Assembly: GCF_000463115.2 (NCBI RefSeq)
Contig: NZ_AWFX01000026.1
Location: forward strand, 45,028 to 109,027
Reading direction: 5' to 3'
Origin: Franconibacter helveticus LMG 23732
GTDB taxonomy: Bacteria > Pseudomonadota > Gammaproteobacteria > Enterobacterales > Enterobacteriaceae
Length of the DNA stretch: 64,000 nucleotides
A program made the translations under genes and the position numbers. The notes beneath the pieces were generated by a model, which had not been told where the DNA came from, ran no database searches, and worked only from the letters and a program-made list of their open reading frames with translations. Positions 56,104-64,000 of the stretch are shown here, in pieces (within the stretch, counting starts at the first letter, position 1; each line of letters begins with the position of its first letter).

Positions 56104-57072
56104 ATGACTATGCCAACACCTCAGTGCCCATGGCGGATGCAGGTGCACCATATTCGTCAGGAAACGCCTGATGTCTGGACGCTGTCGCTGCTGTGCCATG
56201 ATTTTTACCCGTATCAGGCCGGACAGTACGCGCTGGTGAGCATTCGCAACCGCGCGGACCAGCTTCGCGCCTATACCATTTCGTCAACGCCTGGCGTCAG
56301 CCCGTTTATTACGCTTACGGTGCGCCGTATTCACGAGGGCGAAGGTTCAAACTGGCTGACGCGGGAAGTGAAGCGCGGCGATTACCTGTGGCTCTCTGAC
56401 GCGCAGGGCGAATTTACCTGCGCCGACAAAGCGGAGGATCGTTTCCTGCTGCTGGCGGGCGGCTGCGGCGTAACGCCGATTATGTCGATGCGCCGCTGGC
56501 TGGCGAAATACCGCCCGAATGCCGATGTGCGCGTCATTTATAACGTGCGTACGCCGCAGGATGTGATTTTCGCTGATGAATGGCGCGATTACCCGGTGAC
56601 GCTGATTGCAGAAAGCGCAGGCGTGCCGGGCTTTGTCGAAGGACGCCTGACGCGGGAAATACTGCAACAGGTGCCCGATCTCGCTTCGCGCACGGTAATG
56701 ACCTGCGGCCCGGCGCCCTATATGGATTTTGTCGAGCAGCAGGTGAAAGCGCTCGGCGTAACGCGGTTCTTTAAAGAGAAATTCTTTACGCCGGTTGCCG
56801 AAGCCGCTACCAGCGGGCTGAAGTTCACCACGCTGACGCCTGCGCGCGAGTTTTACGGCCCGGTCGGCACTACGCTGCTTGAGGCGATGGAAAGCAACAA
56901 GGTGCCGGTTAACGTTGCCTGCCGCGCAGGCGTCTGCGGCTGTTGCAAAACGCGCGTTATGTCGGGCGACTACAGCGTGACAAGCACCATGACGCTCACC
57001 GAGGCGGAAATTGCCGAGGGGTATGTGCTGGCCTGCTCTTGTCACCCTGAAAGCGATTTGGTGCTGGCCTGA
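56104..57072 (+). CDS. hcr: NADH oxidoreductase Hcr
   Basis: Electron donor to Hcp. It has 322 residues. An FAD-binding ferredoxin-reductase domain has LRAYTISSTPG near residue 60, an NAD-binding domain has LLLAGGCGVTPIMSM, and a C-terminal plant-type [2Fe-2S] domain has Cys273, Cys278 and Cys281 with a later Cys in VLACSCHPE. It is the second gene of the hcp operon. A REP-like hairpin and then a terminator follow. Confidence 0.97.
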   Translation: MTMPTPQCPWRMQVHHIRQETPDVWTLSLLCHDFYPYQAGQYALVSIRNRADQLRAYTISSTPGVSPFITLTVRRIHEGEGSNWLTREVKRGDYLWLSDAQGEFTCADKAEDRFLLLAGGCGVTPIMSMRRWLAKYRPNADVRVIYNVRTPQDVIFADEWRDYPVTLIAESAGVPGFVEGRLTREILQQVPDLASRTVMTCGPAPYMDFVEQQVKALGVTRFFKEKFFTPVAEAATSGLKFTTLTPAREFYGPVGTTLLEAMESNKVPVNVACRAGVCGCCKTRVMSGDYSVTSTMTLTEAEIAEGYVLACSCHPESDLVLA

Positions 57073-57083
57073 GGGGTAACGTT

Positions 57084-57112
57084 GAGCGGGCAGCGCTAAC
57101 GCTTACCCGCTC
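57084..57112. repeat. REP-like palindrome after hcr (copy A)
   Basis: GAGCGGG (57084-57090) pairs with CCCGCTC (57106-57112), with an inner AGCG/CGCT pair. It shares AGCGGGC and CGCTTACCCGC with a second element after ybjS (63086-63124). Layout and intergenic position fit a repetitive extragenic palindrome. Confidence 0.6.
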
Positions 57113-57162
57113 TGTAAACAAATGAGTGTGAAAGGTGAGGCAAAAGCGCGCCATAGCGAATA

Positions 57163-57190
57163 AAAAGGCTCCGTCAGGAGCCTTTTCTTT
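57163..57190. terminator. Bidirectional terminator between hcr and the DoxX gene
   Basis: AAAAGGCTCC (57163-57172) and GGAGCCTTTT (57177-57186) form a 10-pair stem around GTCA, with T-rich sequence after. It serves the convergent hcr and DoxX-family genes. Confidence 0.88.
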
Positions 57191-57617
57191 ACCGCCATGC
57201 ACTTCCCGCCACTGAATAGCGCCCCGCGCCGAGACAGGCCACCGCCAGCGCCCCGATAAAGAAATAGACGATGTTTTCTATCGCCCAGGCGCCGGTTTTA
57301 TCCAGCATCCAGGTTTTATCAATCCCCACCAGCAGCCAGGCCACAATCATGGTAAACGCCACCAGCAACGCTGCCGGACGCGTCAGGATGCCTAAGACGA
57401 TCAGCAGCGGCGCCACGACCTCGCCTGCGAGCGTGCCGTAAGCGATAAATTCCGGCAGACCGTGCGCCGCCAGTAAATGTTGAATGCCGCCGACCCCGTC
57501 AAACAATTTATGCAAGCCGTGAAACAGCATAAGCCCGCCGACCGCCAGGCGAAGCAGCAGCTTTCCCGCGTCGTTTTTATCCATGGCCCGGTTAAAGGCC
57601 GCCAGCGCTGAAGACAT
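57189..57617 (-). CDS. DoxX family membrane protein
   Basis: A 142-residue protein with four hydrophobic segments (about 20-37, 58-75, 82-98 and 112-130), matching the DoxX/YphA fold. Recognisable pieces are LLLRLAVGGLMLFHGLHKL at the first helix and EVVAPLLIVLGILTRPAA at the second and third. DoxX proteins are often tied to thiol or oxidative-stress pathways, though this one has no Cys in the membrane core except one near residue 131. It lies between hcr and poxB, divergent from poxB, and is not at this site in E. coli K-12. The specific function is not predictable. Confidence 0.85.
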   Translation of the reverse strand: MSSALAAFNRAMDKNDAGKLLLRLAVGGLMLFHGLHKLFDGVGGIQHLLAAHGLPEFIAYGTLAGEVVAPLLIVLGILTRPAALLVAFTMIVAWLLVGIDKTWMLDKTGAWAIENIVYFFIGALAVACLGAGRYSVAGSAWR

Positions 57618-57755
57618 ATATCCCCCTGAATTTATTTATCATTATCAAATCGATTGCTGTGAATAACCACAGCAAAAATAAGGCTTTAATTCCAAAGTTA
57701 CCAGCGAAATGAACTAAGCTTTCAGGCGGTATCACATTCATTTCAGGGAGTAACG

Positions 57756-59474
57756 ATGAAACAGACAGTGGCTGCATACATTGCAAAAACGCTTGAACAG
57801 GCGGGCGTGAAACGTATCTGGGGCGTAACGGGCGACTCGCTGAATGGCTTAAGCGACAGCCTTAACCGTATGAAAACTATCGAGTGGATGCCCACCCGCC
57901 ATGAAGAGGTCGCGGCCTTCGCGGCAGGCGCCGAAGCGCAGTTGACGGGCGAACTGGCGGTTTGCGCGGGCTCCTGCGGCCCCGGCAACCTGCATTTGAT
58001 AAACGGCCTGTTTGACTGCCAGCGTAACCATGTGCCGGTGCTTGCCATCGCTGCCCATATTCCTTCAAGCGAAATCGGCAGCGGTTATTTCCAGGAGACG
58101 CACCCGCAAGAGTTATTTCGTGAATGCAGCCACTATTGCGAGCTGGTAAGCACGCCGGAGCAGATCCCGCAGGTGCTTGCCATCGCCATGCGCAAAGCGA
58201 TCATCAACCGCGGCGTGTCGGTGGTGGTGCTGCCGGGCGACGTGGCGCTCAAGCCCGCGCCTGAAGGCGCCAGCACCCACTGGTACAGCGCGCCGCAGCC
58301 GGTTATCGTGCCGGAAGAAACCGAGCTGAAAAAGCTTGCGCAACTGCTGCGTTATTCCAGCAATATCGCGCTGATGTGCGGCAGCGGCTGTGCCGGCGCG
58401 CATCAGGAGTTAGTGCAGTTTGCTTCAACGCTGAAAGCGCCCATCGTTCACGCGCTACGCGGCAAAGAGCATGTCGAGTACGACAACCCTTATGATGTGG
58501 GCATGACCGGGCTTATCGGCTTCTCCTCTGGCTTTCACACCATGATGAACGCCGACACGCTGGTGCTGCTCGGCACGCAGTTCCCCTATCGTGCTTTCTA
58601 TCCGACAGACGCCAAAATTATCCAGATAGACATCAACCCCGGCAGCATCGGCGCCCACAGCAAAGTGGACATGGCGCTGGTGGGCGACGTAAAAGCGACG
58701 TTAAATGCGCTGTTGCCGCTGCTGGAAGAGAAAACAGACCGCAGCTTCCTCGACAAAGCGCTGGAAGATTATCGTAAAGCGCGCGAAGGGCTTGATGACC
58801 TGGCGAAACCCGGCGACAAAGCGATTCACCCGCAATATCTGGCGCAGCAAATAAGCCATTACGCTTCGGACGACGCTATTTTTACCTGCGACGTCGGCAC
58901 GCCGACGGTCTGGGCGGCGCGCTACCTGCAAATGAACGGCAAGCGACGCCTGCTCGGTTCGTTTAACCACGGCTCAATGGCCAACGCGATGCCGCAGTCC
59001 ATTGGCGCCCAGGCCGCCGCGCCGGGCCGCCAGGTAGTGGCGATGTGCGGCGACGGCGGCTTCAGCATGCTGATGGGCGACTTCCTTACCCTGGCGCAGC
59101 TTAACCTGCCGGTAAAAATTGTGGTGTTCAACAACAGCGTGCTGGGGTTTGTCGCGATGGAAATGAAGGCGGGCGGCTATCTTACGGACGGCACCGAACT
59201 GCACAGCACAAACTTCGCGCGCATCGCCGAGGCCTGCGGGATCACCGGCATTCGCGTTGAGAAAGCCGCAGACGTGGACGACGCCCTGCAACGCGCGTTC
59301 GCCACCGATGGGCCTGTGCTGGTAGACGTGGTCGTCGCTAAAGAAGAGCTGGCTATGCCGCCGCAAATCAAGCTTGAGCAGGCCAAAGGCTTCAGCCTTT
59401 ACATGCTGCGCGCCATTATCAACGGTCGCGGCGATGAAGTGGTCGAACTGGCTAAAACCAACTGGTTCCGGTAA
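57756..59474 (+). CDS. poxB: Pyruvate dehydrogenase (quinone) / pyruvate oxidase PoxB
   Basis: Thiamine diphosphate- and FAD-dependent peripheral membrane enzyme that oxidises pyruvate to acetate and CO2, passing electrons to ubiquinone; typically stationary-phase and RpoS-dependent. It has 572 residues. The ThDP-activating Glu50 lies in [14 protein letters not shown]. The metal/ThDP motif [12 protein letters not shown] is near 433, with Asn in NNSVLG. The C-terminal lipid-binding peptide that exposes on activation is intact ([14 protein letters not shown] to the end). ltaE follows by 37 bases. Confidence 0.98.
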   Translation: MKQTVAAYIAKTLEQAGVKRIWGVTGDSLNGLSDSLNRMKTIEWMPTRHEEVAAFAAGAEAQLTGELAVCAGSCGPGNLHLINGLFDCQRNHVPVLAIAAHIPSSEIGSGYFQETHPQELFRECSHYCELVSTPEQIPQVLAIAMRKAIINRGVSVVVLPGDVALKPAPEGASTHWYSAPQPVIVPEETELKKLAQLLRYSSNIALMCGSGCAGAHQELVQFASTLKAPIVHALRGKEHVEYDNPYDVGMTGLIGFSSGFHTMMNADTLVLLGTQFPYRAFYPTDAKIIQIDINPGSIGAHSKVDMALVGDVKATLNALLPLLEEKTDRSFLDKALEDYRKAREGLDDLAKPGDKAIHPQYLAQQISHYASDDAIFTCDVGTPTVWAARYLQMNGKRRLLGSFNHGSMANAMPQSIGAQAAAPGRQVVAMCGDGGFSMLMGDFLTLAQLNLPVKIVVFNNSVLGFVAMEMKAGGYLTDGTELHSTNFARIAEACGITGIRVEKAADVDDALQRAFATDGPVLVDVVVAKEELAMPPQIKLEQAKGFSLYMLRAIINGRGDEVVELAKTNWFR

Positions 59475-59511
59475 AAGAGAGGCATCTCCCTTGCATTAAA
59501 AAGGAAATGCC

Positions 59512-60513
59512 GTGATTGATTTACGCAGTGATACCGTCACCCGTCCGGGCCGCGCCATGCTGGAGCGTATGCTGGCCGCTCCGGTCGGGGACGACGTTTA
59601 TGGCGATGACCCTACCGTTAACGAACTTCAGGATTATGCCGCGCGTTTAAGTGGCAAAGAGGCGGCGCTGTTTTTGCCCACCGGCACCCAGGCCAACCTG
59701 GTGGCGCTGCTGAGCCATTGCGAGCGCGGCGAAGAGTACATTGTCGGCCAGCTCGCCCATAATTACCTTTATGAAGCGGGCGGCGCGGCGGTGCTTGGCA
59801 GCATTCAGCCGCAACCCATCGAAGCCGACCCGGACGGCACATTGCCGCTGGAGAAAGTGGCGATGAAAATCAAGCCGGACGATATTCATTTCGCCCGCAC
59901 AAAGCTATTAAGCCTTGAGAACACCCACAACGGCAAAGTGCTGCCCCGTGAATACCTGAAGCAGGCATGGGAATTTACGCGCGAGCGTAACCTGGCGATG
60001 CACGTCGACGGCGCCCGTATTTTCAATGCCGTTGTGGATTACGGCTGTACGCTGGAAGAAGTTACGCGCTACTGCGACACGTTTACTATCTGCCTGTCTA
60101 AAGGTCTTGGCACGCCGGTAGGTTCGCTGCTGCTTGGCAGCCGTGACTACATCAAGCGCGCGACCCGCTGGCGCAAAATGACCGGCGGCGGCATGCGGCA
60201 GGCGGGCATTCTGGCCGCCGCGGGCCTCTATGCGCTGGAGCACAACGTGGCGCGGCTGAAAGAGGATCACGACAACGCCGCCTGGCTTGCCGGCGCGTTG
60301 CGCGAAGCGGGCGCGGACGTGCGTCGTCAGGATACCAACATGCTTTTCGTGCGCGTGCCGCAGGAAAAAGCGGCGGAGCTGGGCCAGTATATGAAAGCGC
60401 ATGACGTGCTGATTAGCGCGGCGCCCGTCACACGCCTGGTGACCCATCTTGATGTCAACCGCGACCAGCTCGCCGAAGTGGTCCGTCTCTGGCAGGCTTT
60501 TTTTAGCCGCTAA
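59512..60513 (+). CDS. ltaE: Low-specificity L-threonine aldolase
   Basis: PLP enzyme that cleaves L-threonine and L-allo-threonine to glycine and acetaldehyde. It has 333 residues starting at GTG 59512, after AAAAAGGA. The PLP lysine is Lys197 in CLSKGLGTPVGS, with the upstream HVDGARIFNA carrying the cofactor-binding Asp and Arg. It lies between poxB and ybjT with short gaps (37 and 9 bases), so the three probably form one transcript. Confidence 0.97.
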   Translation: MIDLRSDTVTRPGRAMLERMLAAPVGDDVYGDDPTVNELQDYAARLSGKEAALFLPTGTQANLVALLSHCERGEEYIVGQLAHNYLYEAGGAAVLGSIQPQPIEADPDGTLPLEKVAMKIKPDDIHFARTKLLSLENTHNGKVLPREYLKQAWEFTRERNLAMHVDGARIFNAVVDYGCTLEEVTRYCDTFTICLSKGLGTPVGSLLLGSRDYIKRATRWRKMTGGGMRQAGILAAAGLYALEHNVARLKEDHDNAAWLAGALREAGADVRRQDTNMLFVRVPQEKAAELGQYMKAHDVLISAAPVTRLVTHLDVNRDQLAEVVRLWQAFFSR

Positions 60514-60522
60514 GGAAACGCT

Positions 60523-61968
60523 ATGCATGAGCCGCAGCCTGTGCTGGTGCTGGGCGCCAGCGGCTATGTCGGCCAGCATCTGACTCGCCGCCTGAGCGCG
60601 GCGGGCTATCCGGTGCGCGCTGCGGCCCGGCATATCGAACCGCTTGAGAAGCTCGCGCTGCCAGGCGTCGTCTGCCGCTCACTGGATTTGCAGTGGCCGG
60701 AAGGGCTTCCCGCCCTGCTCTCGGGCGTCGACACGCTCTACTATCTGGTGCACAGCATGGGCGAAGGCGACGCTTTTATCGCCCATGAACGCCAGGCGGC
60801 GCTGAACGTGCGCGATGCGTTACGCGAAACGCCGGTGCGCCAGGTCATTTATTTAAGCGCTTTGCAAACGCCGCCAGGCGCAATACCTTCCGATCACCTG
60901 CGCGCCCGCCAGATGACGGCGGACATTCTGCGCGATTCGGACGTGCCGGTAACGGAATTGCGCGCGGGCATTATCGTCGGCGCGGGTTCAGCCGCCTTTG
61001 AAGTGATGCGCGATATGGTTAACAACCTGCCGGTACTGACGCCGCCGCGCTGGGTTCGTTCGCGCACCACGCCCATCGCGCTGGAGAACCTGCTTCACTA
61101 TCTGCTTGAGCTTTTACATCATCCCACCGCTGTCCACCGGGTTTTTGAAGCCGCCGGGCCGGAAGTGCTGAGTTATCAACAACAGTTCGAACGCTTTATG
61201 GCATTAAGCGGCAAGCGTCGCCCGCTGATCCCCCTGCCGCTGCCGACAAGCTGGATCTCCGTCTGGTTTCTCAACGCCATAACTTCCGTTCCGCCCTCTG
61301 TCGCCCGGGCGCTGATCCAGGGGTTGAAACATGACCTGCTGGCGGATGACCGGACGCTGCGCGAGTTAATACCCCAGCCGTTAATCAGCTTTGACGACGC
61401 CGTGCGCGCCACCCTCGAAAAAGAAGCGGAGCTGGCCAACCGCGACGACTGGGGCAACGACCCGCAGGCGTTCGCCCGCTGGCGCCCGGACTATGGCTAT
61501 TACCCGAAACAGGCGGGCCATACGGTGCATACTGCCGCAAGCCTTAGCGCCTTGTGGGAAGTGGTTAACCGCCTCGGCGGGCAAGAGGGCTACTTTTTTG
61601 CTAACGTGCTCTGGCGCATCCGCGCCGCGATGGATCGCCTGGCAGGACACCGGCTTGCCAGAGGGCGTCCTTCGCGTCCTTATTTACAGGTTGGCGACGC
61701 CGTTGACAGCTGGCGGGTGCTGGTGGCGGAGCCGCAAGCCCAGTTGACGTTGCTTTTTGGCATGAAAGCGCCCGGGCTGGGGCGACTGGTGTTTACGCTT
61801 CGCGATAAGGGCAGCTACCGCACGCTGGACGTACGCGCCTGGTGGCACCCGCACGGCATGGCAGGGTTGCTATACTGGCTGGCGATGTTTCCGGCGCACC
61901 TGTTTATTTTTCGCGGCATGGCGCAGCAGATTGCGCGGCGGGCTGAGCGAATAACTTCTGAAATATAG
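60523..61968 (+). CDS. ybjT: YbjT, NAD(P)-binding atypical SDR with DUF2867 domain
   Basis: A 481-residue protein. The N-terminal Rossmann domain has [10 protein letters not shown] (11-20). At the place of the SDR catalytic YxxxK it reads HLRAR (125-129), so it is an atypical family member, possibly a cofactor sensor or chaperone-like protein. The C-terminal half (about 330-480) is DUF2867, ending in a hydrophobic stretch ([15 protein letters not shown]). It lies 9 bases after ltaE. No function is established. Confidence 0.93.
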   Translation: MHEPQPVLVLGASGYVGQHLTRRLSAAGYPVRAAARHIEPLEKLALPGVVCRSLDLQWPEGLPALLSGVDTLYYLVHSMGEGDAFIAHERQAALNVRDALRETPVRQVIYLSALQTPPGAIPSDHLRARQMTADILRDSDVPVTELRAGIIVGAGSAAFEVMRDMVNNLPVLTPPRWVRSRTTPIALENLLHYLLELLHHPTAVHRVFEAAGPEVLSYQQQFERFMALSGKRRPLIPLPLPTSWISVWFLNAITSVPPSVARALIQGLKHDLLADDRTLRELIPQPLISFDDAVRATLEKEAELANRDDWGNDPQAFARWRPDYGYYPKQAGHTVHTAASLSALWEVVNRLGGQEGYFFANVLWRIRAAMDRLAGHRLARGRPSRPYLQVGDAVDSWRVLVAEPQAQLTLLFGMKAPGLGRLVFTLRDKGSYRTLDVRAWWHPHGMAGLLYWLAMFPAHLFIFRGMAQQIARRAERITSEI

Positions 61969-62061
61969 CCTTGCGCGCGGATTCTTGCGCTTATCCCATT
62001 GCATAGCAGCGCATTTAACGGAAGAATGCGCGGCACAATCTTTTCGTCACAGTGAGTTAAC

Positions 62062-63078
62062 ATGAAGGTACTGGTTACGGGCGCCACCAGCGGTTTAGGC
62101 CGAAACGCGGTCGAGTTTTTACGTCGTAAAGGCCTCACCGTCCGTGCTACCGGTAACAACGAAGCGATGGGTAAACTGCTGACCAAAATGGGCGCAGAGT
62201 TTGTCCATGCGGATCTCACAGACCTGGTCTCTTCGCAGGCGAAAGTGATGCTGGCCGACATCGACACGCTCTGGCACTGTTCCAGCTTCACCGCGCCCTG
62301 GGGCACCCAGGAGGTGTTTGACCTTGCTAACGTGCGCGCTACCCGCCGTCTGGGCGAGTGGGCGGTCGCCTGGGGCGTGCGCAACTTTGTGCACCTCTCT
62401 TCTCCCGCGCTCTATTTCGACTATCACCACCATCTGGCGATTCAGGAAGATTTCCGTCCGGCGCGCTACGCCAACGAATTTGCCCGCAGCAAAGCGGCAA
62501 GCGAAGAAGTCATTCAATTGCTGGCGCAGGCTAACCCGCAGACGCGCTTTACTATTCTGCGCCCGCAAAGCCTGTTTGGCCCGCACGATACCGTCTTCTT
62601 TCCTCGTCTGGTGCAGATGATGCGCCATTACGGCAGCGTGCTGCTGCCGCGCGGCGGCGAAGCGCTGGTAGACATGACCTATTACGAAAATGCCGTGCAC
62701 GCCATGTGGCTCGCCAGCAGCAGCGAATGCGACAAGCTTGCCTCCGGCCGGGCTTATAACATTGCCAACGGCGAGCCGCGTCCGCTGCGCGCTATTGTGC
62801 AGAAGCTTATTGACTCGCTGGGCATCCCGTGTCGGATCCGCTCCGTGCCTTACCCGATGCTGGATTTAGTCGCCAGAAGCCTGGAGCGCATGGGCAACAA
62901 AGCGGCCAAAGAACCGGTGCTGACGCACTATGGCGTCTCAAAGCTTAATTTTGACTTTACGGTGGATATCAGCCGCGCTGAAGCGGAGCTGGGCTATCAG
63001 CCTGTGGTTTCGCTGGATGAAGGGATTGAGCGCACCGCATTCTGGCTGCGGGACCACGGCAGGCTGCACCGCGGATAA
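62062..63078 (+). CDS. ybjS: YbjS, NAD(P)-dependent epimerase/dehydratase-like protein
   Basis: A 338-residue extended-SDR protein with Rossmann motif GATSGLGRN (7-15). The catalytic Tyr of YxxxK is replaced by Phe140, with Lys144 kept (FARSK). From memory the E. coli protein has the same Phe. The rest resembles 3-beta-HSD or sugar epimerase relatives ([11 protein letters not shown], and [13 protein letters not shown] at the substrate side). It lies 93 bases after ybjT on the same strand. The substrate is unknown; the missing Tyr makes ordinary oxidoreduction doubtful. Confidence 0.93.
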   Translation: MKVLVTGATSGLGRNAVEFLRRKGLTVRATGNNEAMGKLLTKMGAEFVHADLTDLVSSQAKVMLADIDTLWHCSSFTAPWGTQEVFDLANVRATRRLGEWAVAWGVRNFVHLSSPALYFDYHHHLAIQEDFRPARYANEFARSKAASEEVIQLLAQANPQTRFTILRPQSLFGPHDTVFFPRLVQMMRHYGSVLLPRGGEALVDMTYYENAVHAMWLASSSECDKLASGRAYNIANGEPRPLRAIVQKLIDSLGIPCRIRSVPYPMLDLVARSLERMGNKAAKEPVLTHYGVSKLNFDFTVDISRAEAELGYQPVVSLDEGIERTAFWLRDHGRLHRG

Positions 63079-63085
63079 GCCCTGT

Positions 63086-63124
63086 AGCGGGCGCGCCAGA
63101 TCGCTGGCGCTGCGCTTACCCGCC
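63086..63124. repeat. REP-like palindrome between ybjS and amiD (copy B)
   Basis: Outer arms GCGGG (63087-63091) and CCCGC (63119-63123) enclose a perfect GCGCCAG-ATCG-CTGGCGC hairpin (63093-63110). It shares AGCGGGC at one end and CGCTTACCCGC at the other with the element after hcr. Lying between convergent 3' ends, it may also act as the transcription stop for either gene. Confidence 0.6.
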
Positions 63125-63147
63125 TTTCTCATATCGTTAACAGGCCC

Positions 63148-63978
63148 TCACCCCTGGCCATATTTCTCCAGCAGCGCCTGCGCTATCGCTTCGGTTTCAG
63201 CATCGGCTATCCCGTCGTAGCGCGTCGGGCGGAAATGCATCTGAAAAGCGCTGATCACCCGCTTGCGCTGCACATCCGTCATCTCCGGTTTTACTTCGTA
63301 ACCGTAACGTTCAAGCAACGTCAGCAGCGAACCTTCTTCTACCGGCGCGTAAGCGCTGCGTCCCGCCAGATAAAACGCGACGCGGTCAGGCTCCGGCCAT
63401 GCGCCAATGCCTTGCGCGGCAAGCGCCCGCCAGGGGAAGAGCGGCCCCGGGTCGTCTTTACGCTGCGGCGCTACGTCCGAATGGGCCACCACGTTCGCGG
63501 GTTTGATCTGGTAGCGCTGGATAATGTCGCGGGCAAGTTTCGCCAGCACGTCAATCTGCGGCGCGCTAAAAGGCGCAAAGCGTTTTTGCCCCGCCACGTT
63601 TTGCCAGCCGCGGTTTTCCAGCTCAATGCCGACGGAGGTATCGTTGATACGCGTCGCGCCCCGCCAGTAGCTGATGCCCGCATGCCAGGCAAGATCCCGC
63701 TCCGGCACCAGTTGCCAGATAACCGGCTTGCCGCCTTTTTCCGGCGGAATGGCGGGAATAAGATAGTGCGAACTCACGTTGCGGTCGGTGAGCGTGGCAA
63801 GCGAAGCGTCAAAATCATCCGCTGTGTAGTGGATCACCAGCACTTTCACGCGAGGATAAGCCGCCTGCGCCTGCCGACGGGTATCCACTTTATAATCGCC
63901 GCGATCGACAATGCCTTTTTCGCCCGCGCACCCTGCAAGCAATGCCGCCAGCATAAGCGGCCAGACCAGGCGTTTCAT
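63148..63978 (-). CDS. amiD: N-acetylmuramoyl-L-alanine amidase AmiD (lipoprotein)
   Basis: Outer-membrane lipoprotein zinc amidase of the amidase_2/PGRP family that cleaves MurNAc-L-Ala bonds, including anhydro-muropeptides. It has 276 residues. The signal ends in the lipobox L-A-G-Cys17, followed by Ala18, which suits outer-membrane sorting by the LolA pathway. Predicted zinc ligands are His50 (LVIHYTADD), His166 and Asp176 (VAHSDVAPQRKDDPG). A C-terminal peptidoglycan-binding module covers about 205-276. It converges on ybjS. Its promoter lies mostly beyond the window, as only 22 bases remain upstream. Confidence 0.97.
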   Translation of the reverse strand: MKRLVWPLMLAALLAGCAGEKGIVDRGDYKVDTRRQAQAAYPRVKVLVIHYTADDFDASLATLTDRNVSSHYLIPAIPPEKGGKPVIWQLVPERDLAWHAGISYWRGATRINDTSVGIELENRGWQNVAGQKRFAPFSAPQIDVLAKLARDIIQRYQIKPANVVAHSDVAPQRKDDPGPLFPWRALAAQGIGAWPEPDRVAFYLAGRSAYAPVEEGSLLTLLERYGYEVKPEMTDVQRKRVISAFQMHFRPTRYDGIADAETEAIAQALLEKYGQG

Positions 63979-64000
63979 CGGCGGGTTTTCACCGCCGTAC

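Noticed and set aside
54538..56199. A 553-codon open frame antisense to hcp and the start of hcr
   Set aside because: Overlaps genes with intact metal ligands and lacks a ribosome site or domain. Antisense shadow.

Overview
This window looks like ordinary core chromosome of a gamma-proteobacterium of the family Enterobacteriaceae. Almost every protein is full length and close to its Escherichia coli K-12 counterpart as I remember it, and the order follows the K-12 mukB-to-amiD segment, read here in the opposite direction. Coding DNA is GC-rich, with AT-rich pockets at regulated promoters. Several differences from K-12 (a DUF2000/AsnC pair beside ycbJ, a DoxX gene beside poxB, and no dmsABC, lysO or serW at their K-12 positions) suggest a relative such as Cronobacter, Franconibacter, Siccibacter or Enterobacter. 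I cannot settle the genus by eye. I see no insertion sequence, prophage, CRISPR array, rRNA or tRNA.

Layout, left to right. 1-4870 (minus): cmoM-mukF-mukE-mukB, the condensin operon, with mukB cut by the window edge. 5000-8745: elyC, ycbJ, the divergent DUF2000/AsnC pair, then kdsB and ycaR. 8797-15098 (minus): ycaQ (crosslink glycosylase), lpxK and msbA (lipid A), and the ComEC-like ycaI. 15302-20783 (minus): ihfB, rpsA, cmk, aroA, serC. 20946-29262: ycaP, ycaO, then focA-pflB-pflA (anaerobic pyruvate and formate metabolism) and the transporter ycaD. 29557-37702 (minus): serS, rarA, lolA, ftsK, lrp. 38197-44024 (plus): trxB, cydDC, aat, infA. 44111-47279: clpA and clpS, divergent from cspD. 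47344-53156: macAB, ybjX, ybjD. 53537-63978: aqpZ, hcp-hcr, a DoxX-family gene, poxB-ltaE-ybjT, ybjS and amiD.

Functional groupings include chromosome handling (MukBEF, FtsK, IHF, RarA, YcaQ), envelope biogenesis (KdsB, LpxK, MsbA, LolA, ElyC, AmiD, MacAB) and protein turnover (Aat, ClpA, ClpS: the complete bacterial N-degron branch apart from ClpP). There is also a redox and anaerobic group (FocA-PflBA, Hcp-Hcr, CydDC, TrxB, PoxB).

I did not find a convincing undescribed system. The best leads are modest: the DUF2000/AsnC pair, degenerate active sites in YcbJ, YbjT and YbjS, a zinc-ribbon-like tail on YcaP, a REP-like repeat family and the DoxX insertion. Comparisons with K-12 rest on memory, not on a search.
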